From contig JALMLS010000466.1 of assembly GCA_038496445.1 (NCBI GenBank), positions 372,001-436,000 on the forward strand: a stretch of DNA of 64,000 nucleotides, written 5' to 3'. This document shows positions 23,401 through 34,790 of this stretch, in pieces (positions within the stretch are counted from its first letter, which is position 1; every line of letters begins with the position of its first letter). The DNA is from Trichosphaerium sp. ATCC 40318. Its lineage: Eukaryota; Discosea; Flabellinia; Trichosidae. The translations under genes and the position numbers were made by a program. Below the pieces are notes generated by a model. The model searched no databases, was not told the origin of the DNA, and saw nothing but the letters and a program-made list of their open reading frames with translations.

Positions 23401-25858
23401 AACGATATATTTCGTAAAGCATGTGAGGTATATGAAGAAGCTTATGTTATGGAACCACTTGCACCTGAAGTTTTATTAAATTGGGCTGTTGTATTGAGCA
23501 AATGGGCACGCTGTTTGTCAGCAAGGCAATCTGAAGAGGATCAAAACAAGGTTTGTGGTTTGAGATTCCATGTTTATTTGTTTTCTTTTGATTAACACTG
23601 TGAAGGCTCAGGAATTATGGAGAGAGGCAGGTGATCGTTTGACTAAATGTACTGCCCTTAATCCGAAGGATAATGAGATTTATTTTAATTGGGGAAACAT
23701 GCTATTTCGTCAGGTTGGTCGGACTTATTATTTCTTACAAAGTTGCTCACCCAAGACATTAGGCTAAAGCTCTTGAAAAGCATAATAATCTTGAAGAAGC
23801 ATTTGGTCGTTATGCAGACGCATCTGAAAAGTACCTTACAGCGATAGAGCTTTGCCCAAAAGACCACGAAGCTCTTTTTAACTGGTGCGTTCTATGTCAT
23901 TCACTATTCTACTGACGATAAAACCAATAGGGGGAAAGGTCTGTTAACACAACTTACAATTGCTGATACAGTGGATAACATTTCTGAACGTCAACTTGTA
24001 TTCACTGCAGAGATGTACTCAAAAGTATTCAGACAGGTTGCTAGCGCACGTATGTACTTGTTTTGTAGAGAGGTGTTGAACTCTAACTCTTTCCGCCAGA
24101 CCCAAGTGGTTTAGATCTAGCAAATATAATAGTCCTTGCAAAGAGCAAGAGACAGGCAATTGCGCAAGTGGCTATATCGCTTTTACACTTTTTGTCTGGA
24201 TTGCCGAATAGTAGCATCAAAAGCATAGCTATTGAAACTCTTGAGTCTCTTGGGGCTAAAGCTCCAACAGTGGAAATTACTTCTACGGATGCTAACGAAG
24301 CGCCTTTGAAAAAAATAGGTGCTTTGCTTATCACACAAGCTGTAGAAAGCCTTGGAACTCTGCAGGCAGGTTTTTGTAGAGTTGTGTATTCTCAACTTTT
24401 TATAGGATCAAAGCAAAGCTACTGGATTAGATGATTATGAAGTGCTTGGACGAGTCGCAGCCACGACAGATAGTTTCAAAAATGCAAGTACACGCTTGTA
24501 CGCACGTTTTGTTTACGCGTTTCTAGGTTTACAAAGTGAGGAAAAACAGTACAAAGAAGCTGTATCTTATGCGTATCGTAAACAAATCGCGTATACGCGA
24601 ACGCACAGGGCTTACAAACTCGAATCAAAATTCATCTAATCGACGAATGAGAAAGTCATTCTTTACTTGTTTAAAGTCTCTAACAGGGAAGCCATTCGTT
24701 GCTCAAGTAAAAAAAGTACTCTACAACGAAAAAAACGAATGTTGTATCATTTACCAGTATGACTTTGGAAGAACTTCGATAGTAAGCAGTTGTGGTACGT
24801 TCAAATTAAAGAAGACAATTTTCTCAAAACCCGAAAATATAGAATTCTGCTCACTAACTTTTTGTCGTTTAGAAGAAAATACAGTTGGTTGCGCTAAAAT
24901 GACAGAAGATACATTAAAATTCTACGTGGCAGAAATTGTTGTTGGTTTATCTTCGCTACATCGCACATTCCTTGCGTACAGTGAGTTAAATCCGGAAGAG
25001 ATACATTTAGACAAACACGGACACGTTGTGCTGCCTAATCTTCCTTTCTCTTCAAACGTAAATACACAACATATGAACCCAGAGTATATACCACCAGAGG
25101 CAAGTATTCTATAGTATCATCCATCAGTTAAAACTAACCTATCAAAATTTTAGGTACACACGGGTGAAACTTACAAGTGCGATTCAGATTGGTATTCTCT
25201 CGGTATTATGATGTACGCTCTAGCAGCAGGGGAAGTACGTAACAACTTTACTCAAACGAAAAGAAGCTTCTTCTTCCAACAATGTTCTACTGTCACCTGA
25301 TTTGTTCACTCACAATGCTTTAAATAGTCCCCTTTCCAATCAGAGAGCGCAACAGAAGTGTTTTACAAAATCCTATCAAATGACATTGTCTTTCCTTCAG
25401 ATTTTTCGGCGTCTCTACGCGACCTCATTGAAAAAGTACCTACAATATACATTCTAAGACTTTCTAAAGCGCTCAGACGTTGTTTTTTCTTCGCTCTCTT
25501 TTTTTAAAAACTTGTGAAACCAAAACGAAAGTTCTGTGTCGCTTTTGTATTTTTTTATCCTGACTACTATTTTAGTTGATTGCTAGAGAACCCTCTAAGC
25601 GATTAAAAACCGCTGCAGCTATAAAAAGTCACAATTTTTTCGAAGGCACAGATTGGCGATTAATCGCAAAGAAAAAAGTTAAACCGCCATTAGTACCTGT
25701 ACGTAAACTTTTTTAATGTTCTTGAAAAAAAAAAACTAAACACTCATTTCTTTCACTAGTACTACGCAGAAAACGATGAAGATCAAGCCCTAGCGCCAAC
25801 CCTTGTCGTACAACCCAAAATGGGCCAGTTCTCGCAAAATTCAGTTGTAGACCCTTGA
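20495..25858 (+). CDS. CLU-domain protein with TPR-like repeats and AGC-type pseudokinase
   Basis: Many short exons from ATG 20495 (MA|EQPSPLLAY) to TGA 25856-25858. The CLU core is clear: 'THWFLGVAG', 'VVVIDYRGFRLIAESVLPLG', 'CEGHRGRDKRLYVIDAARL', 'LFRLLRPELVKK' and 'AHRKGINLRYLGEVRS'. From 22900 to 24050 come TPR-like units with a recurrent 'NWG' motif (e.g. 'LLYNWGGALLQLA', 'EIYFNWGNMLF'). The end (24410-25850) is protein-kinase-like: 'DDYEVLGRV', 'VYKVRKNSTKKLYLMRIV', 'WYSLGIMMYALAAGE' and the AGC-type tail 'HNFFEGTDW'. The catalytic residues are gone: the beta-3 Lys is Arg, HRDLKPEN reads 'YSELNPEE', and DFG is 'NLP'. Joining the kinase part needs one or two GC-AG introns (near 24366 and 24509), so a separate kinase gene is possible, but no ATG is seen for it. 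Confidence 0.66.
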
Positions 25859-26360
25859 AGCACATTTGATGTCGTAAAAAGACACCCAGCATAACAGTGA
25901 TACACTTGCAAGGGTTGGGAAGCGTTTAGAAACAGACTGCAAATGTGGTACGCGTCAATTCTTTTTCTCTTTTAAAGATGGTGCACAATGCCAAACGAAC
26001 CAAACAACAACGTCATTTGGAACCCTTTTTTTAGAACGACTTTTCACGCACGTGTCACTGAACTTCTCGAGAGAGTTATGTTTTGTTTGAGAATAACCAA
26101 ATGTTCTGTATTTTTTTTTTCATGAGTTGTTACACGCAATAAGTGACGTGAGTACGTTGACGACATCTCCTATTTGCCGTACTTCGCGTGTGCACACAAA
26201 AAAGTGTGAACTTCAAATAGCTTCCGTTTTTGAGGAACAATAGTTCCGCAGAAAAAAACTGAAATACTACCAAAAAAAAAAAAGTGCCAAAAAAGTCAAC
26301 TCTTTTCGAATCAACTATTTTCTTCATCATTTTAATGCTTTAGCACTCCAATAAAACACG
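25859..26360. other. Intergenic, no gene seen
   Basis: AT-rich spacer between two plus-strand genes. Short opposed frames only. One CACGTG near 26049. Confidence 0.5.
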
Positions 26361-27674
26361 ATGACCATGCCAGCAGTACATGCCGATATTGTCCGCCTAC
26401 TAAGCATCAGATCAAATGGGTTTTGCGCTGATTGCCGCACAGAGGGTCAGTGTTTTTTGGTAGTTTCTGTTACAGCAACAAAAAAATATTATTACAAAAC
26501 AATAGTATTCACTCCTGAGCAGGCGTCTCTCATGCTTCGGTTACCCTGGGGGTATATTTATGTAAAAATTGCGCAAAAATCCACACTAAAACTCTGGGAC
26601 CTGACGTATCGCACGTGAGAAGCTTAGGAGACAAGAATTGGACCGAGAGCGATATTGCAGTACGTGCATACTCTTTTTTTTTACTTTGGTGAATACAATT
26701 ACTAGTTTTCATCTTACAGTGTGGGTATGTACCTTAGCGGAGTTACAAAGCGTTTAGCAAGTCGTTAACGTACACCCACAAGAACCAAAACTACACCGGA
26801 AAATTATATTTTAGCTTCTTTTCTCTGTCAAAGAAAACACTCGTTTTAACACTGTACTCTAGTTTATGCGTAGTATGGGTAATGATCGGGTCAAGATGAT
26901 TTACGAATACAAATTACCATCTACAGGCATTACGCTTACTTCAAACTCGTACGTTTCTGGTATTTTTAATGGAATACAACATTTCTTGAAACAAATCGTT
27001 TGGTTGGACATTTTCTTGATGCACTTTTTTCTTTATACTGACTTAACAATTCACACGTGAAAAAAACTAAACATATTTGTTAGTCAACTGAAGCGTTTCA
27101 TAATGGCTAAATATTTATTCAAAAAATACGCTTTCCAAGTGGAGTTTCTCGAACGTAAAGCATCGGTACGTTTAAACAAAAAATAGAAACAACAAAAAAA
27201 ACGTAACCCAAACTCACCTCCAAAATTGGTCACGTGATATTGAAAATCTATTTTTGGTTCATCACTGTGTTATTCAAAATAGTGACTTATACTTGTTCCT
27301 AGAGTAATAAAAGAACACGTGAAGAGTTTGATTTAATGCATTTTACGATTCCTGAAGAAGATTGGCTTGCCGGAACACCAAGCAAACCGCCTCCTCGCGC
27401 ACGGAAACTCTCAAAGCAGTCATTGAAGAAGGAAGTATTGGAGTTATATGACACCCCTACCAAACCACGAAGACTTTCAGCTTCAATGACACAAACACCA
27501 AGTGTTATGTTGCCTACTTTTCACGCGGCCGCTTCACAAGGCCGCGTTTCTAAGAGTTGGACAGACGATGACTTGTCTACTTGGGACCCATTTTCAGTTG
27601 ATCAAGAGTGTCGTCCAAGGTCACCAAAAAAGAATAAGACCGAGATTTTGGCGTTATACGCGTCTTGCACGTGA
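26361..27674 (+). CDS. ArfGAP-domain protein
   Basis: Five exons: 26361-26445, 26523-26659, 26863-26948, 27084-27165 and 27303-27674, all joined in frame. The N-terminal 120 residues form an ArfGAP zinc finger: 'CADCRTEG' then 'LGVYLCKNCAKIH' gives the C-x2-C-x16-C-x2-C metal site, followed by 'LGPDVSHVRSLGDKNW' and 'FMRSMGNDRVKMIYE' with 'QLKRFIMAKYLFKKYAF'. The usual arginine finger position after the fourth Cys (I-H-R) is occupied by 'IHTK', which may weaken catalysis. ArfGAPs stimulate GTP hydrolysis on Arf proteins in vesicle traffic. The C-terminal 125 residues are basic and Pro/Ser-rich with two repeated 'EILALY/EVLELYD' motifs, which may be short binding peptides. The last residues are not membrane-like. 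Confidence 0.82.
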
Positions 27675-28500
27675 TAACTTTATTTATTTTCATCGCCAAA
27701 AATCACGTGGAAAAATTTTCTCAAAAAAACCAAACCCTCCTATCCTATTTGTACATAAATAAACCAAATGTAATTTACATGCCAACCTTACCCCAACAAA
27801 AACAGTCTGACTTTATTGTATCGTAATACGTAGCCAATAACACGGATTTTGTTTAGCTTTTTTTTTCAGGTATTACGCAACTCGCTATGTTTGTGGAGTT
27901 TTTCTGATAACTAAAGGGAATTTATTCTCAGGTTTTTTGTTTGCTACAAGATTTGATAAAAACGTTTCAATATACCGTAGTTTACACTCCGGCACATCCT
28001 GCCAAACCTGCAAACTGTGTACTCATTGAAATATCCTGTAAATTTTGTGCTAGATTCGGAGCAAAGGGTGCGATTTGGAACTTCCTAAAAACCGTATCAA
28101 TTAAAAAGAAACAAAACACTCCTACCCCGAATGGGTTAGAGACACACCAATGATTGTAGCGTAATAAATACAAATTACAACTGTGACGTATGTGGAACAA
28201 AAGGAGTCACAGCAGACCCTTCCGGAGTAGACAATCGAGGGTAGTATGGTACAATACTATACTCTATCATATTCTACGCAACACAGTTCTATGGAGTGTA
28301 TCACAGTTAGCGTCACTCCGTACTCCTGAACGAAATTTCGCGCTCTGCTATCGAAGCATAACGTCATCAAGAAATTAAGCCAGTGCGCGCTATAAACACT
28401 CAATTGAACAAACAGCTTATATAAGATAAATCAAGCTTTTGAGGCTAATACTGTTTATGTTACTATTGTACACTTGTTCGGAGTATGTGCCAACTAGAAG
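27675..28500. other. Intergenic with a possible zinc-finger remnant
   Basis: No complete gene. A plus frame at 27941-28153 codes for 70 residues containing 'ISCKFCARFG', which could be half of a BED-type zinc finger as in transposases, but partner histidines are not in place. CACGTG occurs near 27671 and 27702. Confidence 0.3.
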
Positions 28501-30334
28501 CTAGACACTGCTTGTGTTTACGGTTGATTGGCTAGCGAGTGAAGGAGTACTTTTCGCAATTCCACCAGAGCTCCCTTTTGATTTGTCTCTTTTCAACATT
28601 TTGCTTAATGTCGTGAACATTTGCCAAGGTGGAGCGTAGTAAGAGTAGATGGCACATACCATCAATACCTCAAAAAAACGCGAACAGAAAAGCCAACCAA
28701 CTGCATTGTCATATACTCTATCTCTTAGAGCCTGTGCGATTATAATGAGAACTCCGAGAAAGGCAACGCCTATAGTGCAGCGTGTTATCTAGTATTATAT
28801 GAGCACGTGATTATACTGCACTGGTTTAGTTACTTACACGCATTAGTGCTCTTCTAGAGGTCTTGTTTTTTTTGTACCTCATCGCCTTGCAGTAAACTAC
28901 CGAAGCACTTACCTTTGTTATAATTGTTAAAACATACATGAAGGCGAGACAATAACGTACAAATATAAAAATCAACGCTAGCAAAATGTTGGCTATCAGG
29001 AGAACGTTTAATACGACGCTATGTAAGGTTGTTAGAAGGTTGCAAAAAAACCCTAGGACGTACTCAACGTGAGTGGAAGTGATGACTCTATACAATGTGG
29101 CTACTATGCGACTGATGGTAATATATACCAGAGCACCAATTGCAATGCGTTTGTGTGTAAATGTTGGGTGTCCCGAAAGCGCAGCTTGGAGCCTAAATAT
29201 TACGTCACAATGCTTGCTGTCTAAACTCTACAAACTATGCTTTTTGGTTTGGTGGATCTAGATAATAAATATTAAAGTGAAAGCACTTACCAATATGCAC
29301 TTGTCGATACTACCATAGCAAACAAACAAGAAATAGCAAGCGTTGATAGAAACAAAACAGAGCGATTACTGTTGATTCCGTTGTATCCATACAAATCAAT
29401 AATGGGTTGAAGACCACGTACTGTACAATAAATAAGATCCAAATTCAGAAAATATACTTGCCCAATACGTACTAAATGTTATACCAATTATTGAGAGTAA
29501 GGCTACATCAAGCAATAAGCCAGACCAAAACTCTTGACCAGGTACCACAGGTATGTTGGTTCGAGGTTTAGCGCTACATCGCTTATGTTGTCTTAGAGTA
29601 AAGACTGTAATAGCATAGCAGAGTAAAAGAAAAAACACAATTGGCACTGTCACTTCATAAAATCTCCACGTGACAATGAATCGGTTGTAGCCATCCATAA
29701 CTGTCAATAATTAATCAAATGAAATACTCACAATTTAAATAAGAAAAGAGCAAGGACAAACCTCGTTTAGAAGCCGGAAGCAATGCAGTGATTGAGTTGT
29801 CAAGGAAACTGTCAGTAAAGTTTGTACTTAATCCCTGTGCGAGAATGAATGGTATTCGTAAATTGCGTGAAGGCTGGAGAATATTTGTTGGCAAATCACC
29901 TAAATGAGTGAGTTTGAAGGAGTAATAGTTTTTCCGACCAACAAATAGTATAAAGGCAATGGCTCCTTGCGATTGAACTGCTTTTGCAAGTCTAGGATGA
30001 AACATCTCCCCATTTGAAGTCTCGCAATTACTCTCATTTTGAAGAGTGTATGCTATGTACCCTAAATACTGTTTGTTAGTGAAACAGCATGTGCGGAGTT
30101 TGTGCCTGAGAGTTCTAAATTATTTTTCAAGTTACATCCTTCAAATATTACTCTGCGTAATGGCGCTGTGATAGGCTCAGTGTTAGGCTTACTGAACCAT
30201 GAATACACAGACTTTGTTGTATTACAAGTGTATTTACAAGCAATTACTGGCGTGTCATCGTATATGAACCCCTGACTTACAACAAGGTATGGCAGAAAAA
30301 CAAGGACAACAGCGAGATATACTGCGTTTGACAT
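28501..30334 (-). CDS. Seven-membrane-segment receptor-like protein with PA-like ectodomain, copy 1
   Basis: Exons join in frame from ATG 30334 to TAG 28501-28503. The start MSNAVYLAVVLVFLPYLVVSQG is a signal peptide. The ectodomain (about 190 residues, several Cys, N-glycosylation sites such as NFTDS) has a protease-associated-domain look: 'FHPRLAKAVQSQGAIAFILFVG' and 'RIPFILAQG'. Seven hydrophobic segments follow: VPIVFFLLLCYAITVF, LLLDVALLSIIGITF, SVLFLSTLAISCLFAMVV, IAIGALVYITISRIVATLY, VVLNVLLIANILLALIFIF, TIGVAFLGVLIIIAQAL and VGWLFCSRFFEVLMVCAIY. The layout matches a G-protein-coupled-receptor-like membrane protein, though no named GPCR family motif is seen. The Ser/Thr-rich tail could be a phosphorylation target. 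The intron after 'LELSG' appears to use a GC donor. Confidence 0.68.
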
Positions 30335-30637
30335 TGAGAACAGAAAGTATGGTGGCACGTGCCACAATATTGTGTACGCCAGAGGTTATATTAAAACAAA
30401 GCCTTTTTGTCGTGCTACGTTATCATAATGCCGTCAATACAAATCTTTGACGAACATTCAGGTAAGGTGCGTTTGACCTCGTATCACATCATGTAAGAAA
30501 CAAAACCATGAGATTTAGGCTGGTGGTGAGTCACGTTGATGTTATTCTTAGATTTCTTGAATTTATCACGAGTGTTGTTTTAATATGCCTGAAATATCGG
30601 GGTTGAATTCTATAGACAGGGAATGAGTAAATTATGG

Positions 30638-30843
30638 AAGTTTGGAAAATCTGGAAAAGTAAAAGGAAGTGTGATGGAAGTGCTTTTTATCCACACCATT
30701 ATTAAATATACCACATAATCTTCCCCTTAGGCACGGAGTGCTATAGCCAACATCCGGCGACTGATGACTCAATTTGTTGGTGGTGTGGGGAGAAAAAGCA
30801 CTTCCATCACACTTCCTTTTACTTTTCCAGATTTTCCAAACTT
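30638..30843. mobile_element. Foldback element with long inverted repeats
   Basis: A 206-bp palindromic unit. The left arm begins AAGTTTGGAAAATCTGGAAA and the right arm ends with its reverse complement (TTTCCAGATTTTCCAAACTT); arms are about 65 bp and nearly perfect, separated by a loop of about 75 bp. No coding capacity. Likely a miniature inverted-repeat element lying between the two receptor paralogues. Confidence 0.75.
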
Positions 30844-31075
30844 ACAGATTTTACTTTTACGATAGACACGACGTCTCCAATAAGCCAATATACTTATTGT
30901 AAGAGGTAGATCATTGTTTCGGAATACCTGAAGTTAAAATTAAATAAGGGAAGCGACCAAACAGTTATTTTCCTTTTGAGATTAAACACGTGATTGTATT
31001 CAAAGTTTTGAAACGTGATTAACTTGAAGACAAAATCTGAATGGTGCAATGTAATTTTTGGTAAACAATAAAAAT

Positions 31076-31808
31076 TAGAGATGGCAGAAATACCGGTCCG
31101 AACCGGTTCCGGACCGAAACGCAAAGACCGGTCCGTAAACGGTCCAAACGGTCCGCTGTCAAAGGGAGTACCCTTGGAAAATCGGAAAAATAGCCGAAAA
31201 AGGAATTTTTGTCAAAGGGTACTCCCTTGGATTTTTATCAGTCCAAACAGTCCCTGTCACAAAATCTCAGAACCCTCCATCTATTGACCTACTCACTGTG
31301 TGCATGCACATAAGGTGGCTGTACACTTTTTGTGGCAGGTTTGAATATCACCACTTTTTTTTCATACCTAAAATAGTTTAGATACTATTATTTCGCGTAA
31401 GCAATGCACTTGATAAGTTGCTCTACGCGCACAAAGTGATAAAAAGATGTTTGGGTGAAAGTGTATGAAAGTATGTAACATCACGTGATTTTGTCCAAAT
31501 GTCAAAATAACGTCACCACAGGCACATTTTGACTCAAAAAAAGTAGCGGTTAGGCCAGCGTGACCTTGTTTTACCGCGCTAAACTTAATTTTGTTACAAC
31601 GGGCTGATTGAGGGCTTTCAACCACTCTATGTGTAGAACTCTCAATTTTAAGGCGTTTCAGGCTACTTTTATTCAAAATAAAGCAAAACCACTTACATTG
31701 TTATTCACTGAATGAATACTGCTCTTGTTCTAAATCACGGACCGGTTACGGACCGAAAACCGATATATTGAAACCGGACCGGTATCGGACCGGTATTTGC
31801 CACCTCTA
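31076..31808. mobile_element. Non-autonomous hAT-like element
   Basis: Bounded by inverted ends TAGAGATGGCAGAAATACCG (31076) and, read from the other end (31808), TAGAGGTGGCAAATACCGGT. Many hAT-superfamily elements begin with a similar TAG.GGTGGCAA terminus, so the class is inferred from this. Both arms are rich in ACCGGTCCG repeats over about 60-75 bp, much more GC-rich than the surroundings. The interior shows no transposase; it has two near-palindromes around 'AAGGGAGTACCCTT' (near 31164 and 31216). Flanking A-tracts hide any 8-bp target duplication. Confidence 0.6.
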
Positions 31809-32293
31809 AAAAAATGCTTAGGCGTTGGATAGAATGAAACAGTGTAGCCAAAACACCAATATGTTAAGGTGGCAATTTCATGCAATGTACCAGTATTCGT
31901 CAACAACAAATATGAGCTGTACGTTGTGACATCATACAATGTCAAGCTTAGGCGTATGAAAAAAACAAAGGCGTGCCAAAAACTCGAAAATGTTGCTGGT
32001 TTTTGCTATCTTTTTCTTGCTACTCAGCCTATTCGTACACATTTAGTGTTTCTCTATCAAACATTATCTCAGTTAGGAAAACCATAAATTGGTGAGTGAA
32101 TTAATTAGCTTTCGCTTCTATTTTTTGGGTTTAAAAAAAGTCAAAGACTTAAAGCTCAACATACTTGGCATGTTTGTCTACAGAAAAAACTTGGTTTTAC
32201 CATTCTTTATTTAACAGATCTTTGACTTTAAGCCAATAATAATGTACACTTCGTTCTAAATATATCATCGCCACAAAAAAGATAACGTCAGAA

Positions 32294-34126
32294 CTATCCA
32301 CTATTTGTTGTAGTAAACGGATCAGTTTTGTTCGTAGAAATAGTCTTAGTGACGCTGCATTGTTTTGGTTTATCCTTCTTCAGCACCCTGCATAATAACT
32401 TGAATATTTGCAACGGTGTAGCATAGTAAGAGTAAATAGCGCATATAGTTAATGCCTCAATTGTCCGGAACACCAAAAGCCAAGCTACAGTAGTCTCAAA
32501 CACTGTGACTCTAAGAGCATGAATACAAATATAGGAAATAACAAGGACTGCTACACTAATAGTGCATCGTGTTATCTATTAATCTATGAGCACGTGATCA
32601 CACTGCGTCAAGAATTTTACTTACTCGTACGAGTGCTATTCTTGATTTTTTATTTGAATCAAACCTTGTTGTCTTGTAGTACACCACTGAAGCACTTACC
32701 TATAACAAAAGTTAGAATGTATGTGGCGGTACGGGATTGTAACGTACAATAATACAAACTTGTGAGATTGTCATATTCAGTAAAACAATAACGTTTAATA
32801 CGGTGCTAGTAGGTTATTAAAAGATTGAGTTAGAATATCTTTGCAACTTGCTCAAGGTGAGTAGAAGTGATTACTCGATACAGAATAGAAATAGTAGCAG
32901 GAACAATAGTGTATGTTATAGCTGCAATTGCAATACGTTTATGTGTGAATATTCGATGCCCTGAAAGCGCCGCTTGGAGCCTAAGTACTTCGTCAACTAC
33001 ATCTTGAAGAAAATAATAGGTATAAACAACAGCATCAGCTTCTAAAGTTGCATGCGTTGTGACTTGTTGGTTGTGAGTGAAATTACTAATGTAACGTACC
33101 AATATGCACTTGTAAGTATTATCATAGCAAACAAACAAGCAACAGCAATAGCGGAAAACAGAAAAACGATCCGATTATTGAGTCCGTTATATCCATACAA
33201 ATCAATAGCAGGTTGAAGAGCACGTACTAAAATAAATAAGATACAACTTTTCAAAAAATATACACACCAAGTGTTATACCAATTACCGAGAGTAAGGCTG
33301 CGTCAAGCAATATACCAGCCCAAAGTTCTTGACCAGGTACCACAGGTATGTTAGTTTTTGGTGCTTTAGCTCTACATCGCTTGTGTTGTCTTAGAGTAAA
33401 GACTGTAATAGCATAGCAGAGTAAAAGAAAAAACACAATCGGCACTGCCGCTTCATAAAATCTCCACGTGACAATGAATCGGTTGTAGCCATCCATAACT
33501 GTCAATAATTAATCAAATGAAATACGCAACGAAAAGAGCAAGGACAAACCTCGTTTAGAAGCCGGAATAAACGTGATGATTGAGTTGTCATGGAAACTGT
33601 TAGTAAAATTTACTATTGATACGTTTATGAGTATGAAAGGAATCCGTAAATGGCGTGAAGGTTGCACAATAGCCAAAGGAAGATCATCTACGAACGTTAA
33701 GTAAGAATCGAGAAAAAAGCTCCTCTAACCCACGAAAATAGCGTAAGCAATGGCTCCACGCGCTTGAACGGCTTTTGCCAGCTTTGGATGAAATATCTCC
33801 CCATTTGAAGTCTCACAATTACTCTCATTTTGAAGAGTGTATGCTATGTACCCTAAGTACTACGTAAGCAAACAGAAGGTGTAGACGGAGTTTGAAGTGC
33901 CTGAAAGCTCTAAATTATTTTTCAAGTTACATCCTTCAAATATTACTCTGCGTAATGGCGCTGTGATAGGCTCAGTGTTGGGCTTACTGAACCACGAATA
34001 CACAGACTTTGTTGTATTACAAGTGTATTTACAAGCAATTACTGGCGTGTCATCGTATATGAACCCCTGACTTACAACAAGGTATGGTAGAACAAATATG
34101 ATCGCCAGAACTGCTTCGTTTGACAT
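32294..34126 (-). pseudogene. Receptor-like gene copy 2, apparently disrupted
   Basis: Paralogue of 28501-30334, about 85 per cent similar over the shared exons, with ATG at 34126 (signal peptide ending YLVVSQG) and TAG at 32294-32296. Two lesions appear. In the ectodomain, the position matching 'FVGRKNYY' of copy 1 reads FVG followed by TAG (33725-33727), and no intron with a plausible length removes it. In the third membrane segment the frame shifts after 'TSAYW' and is regained only if 14 nt are skipped. The rest of the seven membrane segments and the C-terminal tail (ending TTTNSG) stay open, so decay is recent, or the gene uses unusual splicing. Confidence 0.6.
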
Positions 34127-34790
34127 GTAAACAGAAAATAAGAAAACAACTATTTTTTGTGATTAAAGTTGAATTACTGTAACTTGAATTTTGGTCCCAG
34201 AGCATCTAGAAGATGGTTGCTATAGTCGCTTAAAATAGCTTTTGTCACTATTAAACGAAAAGCCTGAACAGAATAAACTGTTTGTTGCCTTAATGCGTGG
34301 AATGACATCGAATATTACAGTGTACGCGTTGGGAAGGTTTTTTACTGGCTAGACTGCGATTTTGAGTCAGCTTTTTTGTACGATTAATCTAAAGCACGCA
34401 AACGCCTATTATAACGATGTATCAAAGGCTAAAATGCATTCGGAGTAAATACGATCTTTTTTTTTGAATTGAAATAGAACAAAACATCATTTTAGGTAGT
34501 TGCACAAAAAACAGAAAATCCTCATCACGTGCTCTTTTGTTTCGGCTAGGCAAACTTGTGTACTCGCAAATATATACAACAGCGGTAAAATGCAGTCTCT
34601 AAGCTATTTTCTTTTTCTTCTTTACACAAAGCTGTCATCTTTTTTTTGATTTCAATCAAAAAATATACAGCCTTGAACTATTTTGACTGGTATAATTCTC
34701 TTTCGCATTATAACATCAAGCATAGCTAGCATAGGTACGCAAAAGTCATAATATAGTGTGTTTCTTACGTAACAGAGCAGTAAGATAAAA
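34127..34790. other. Intergenic, no gene seen
   Basis: AT-rich spacer holding the putative promoters of two divergent genes. One CACGTG near 34527. Opposed short frames overlap each other and the first exon of the LRR gene. Confidence 0.5.

Noticed and set aside
26681-26725. A 5-nt micro-exon in the ArfGAP gene near 26721
   Set aside because: Including it shifts the frame into a stop; skipping it gives the expected ArfGAP sequence.
30431-30470. A possible first exon (MPSIQIFDEHS followed by GTAAGG)
   Set aside because: No following exon keeps the frame open; the next acceptor gives an immediate stop. Could be a relic cut by the element insertions, but unsupported.
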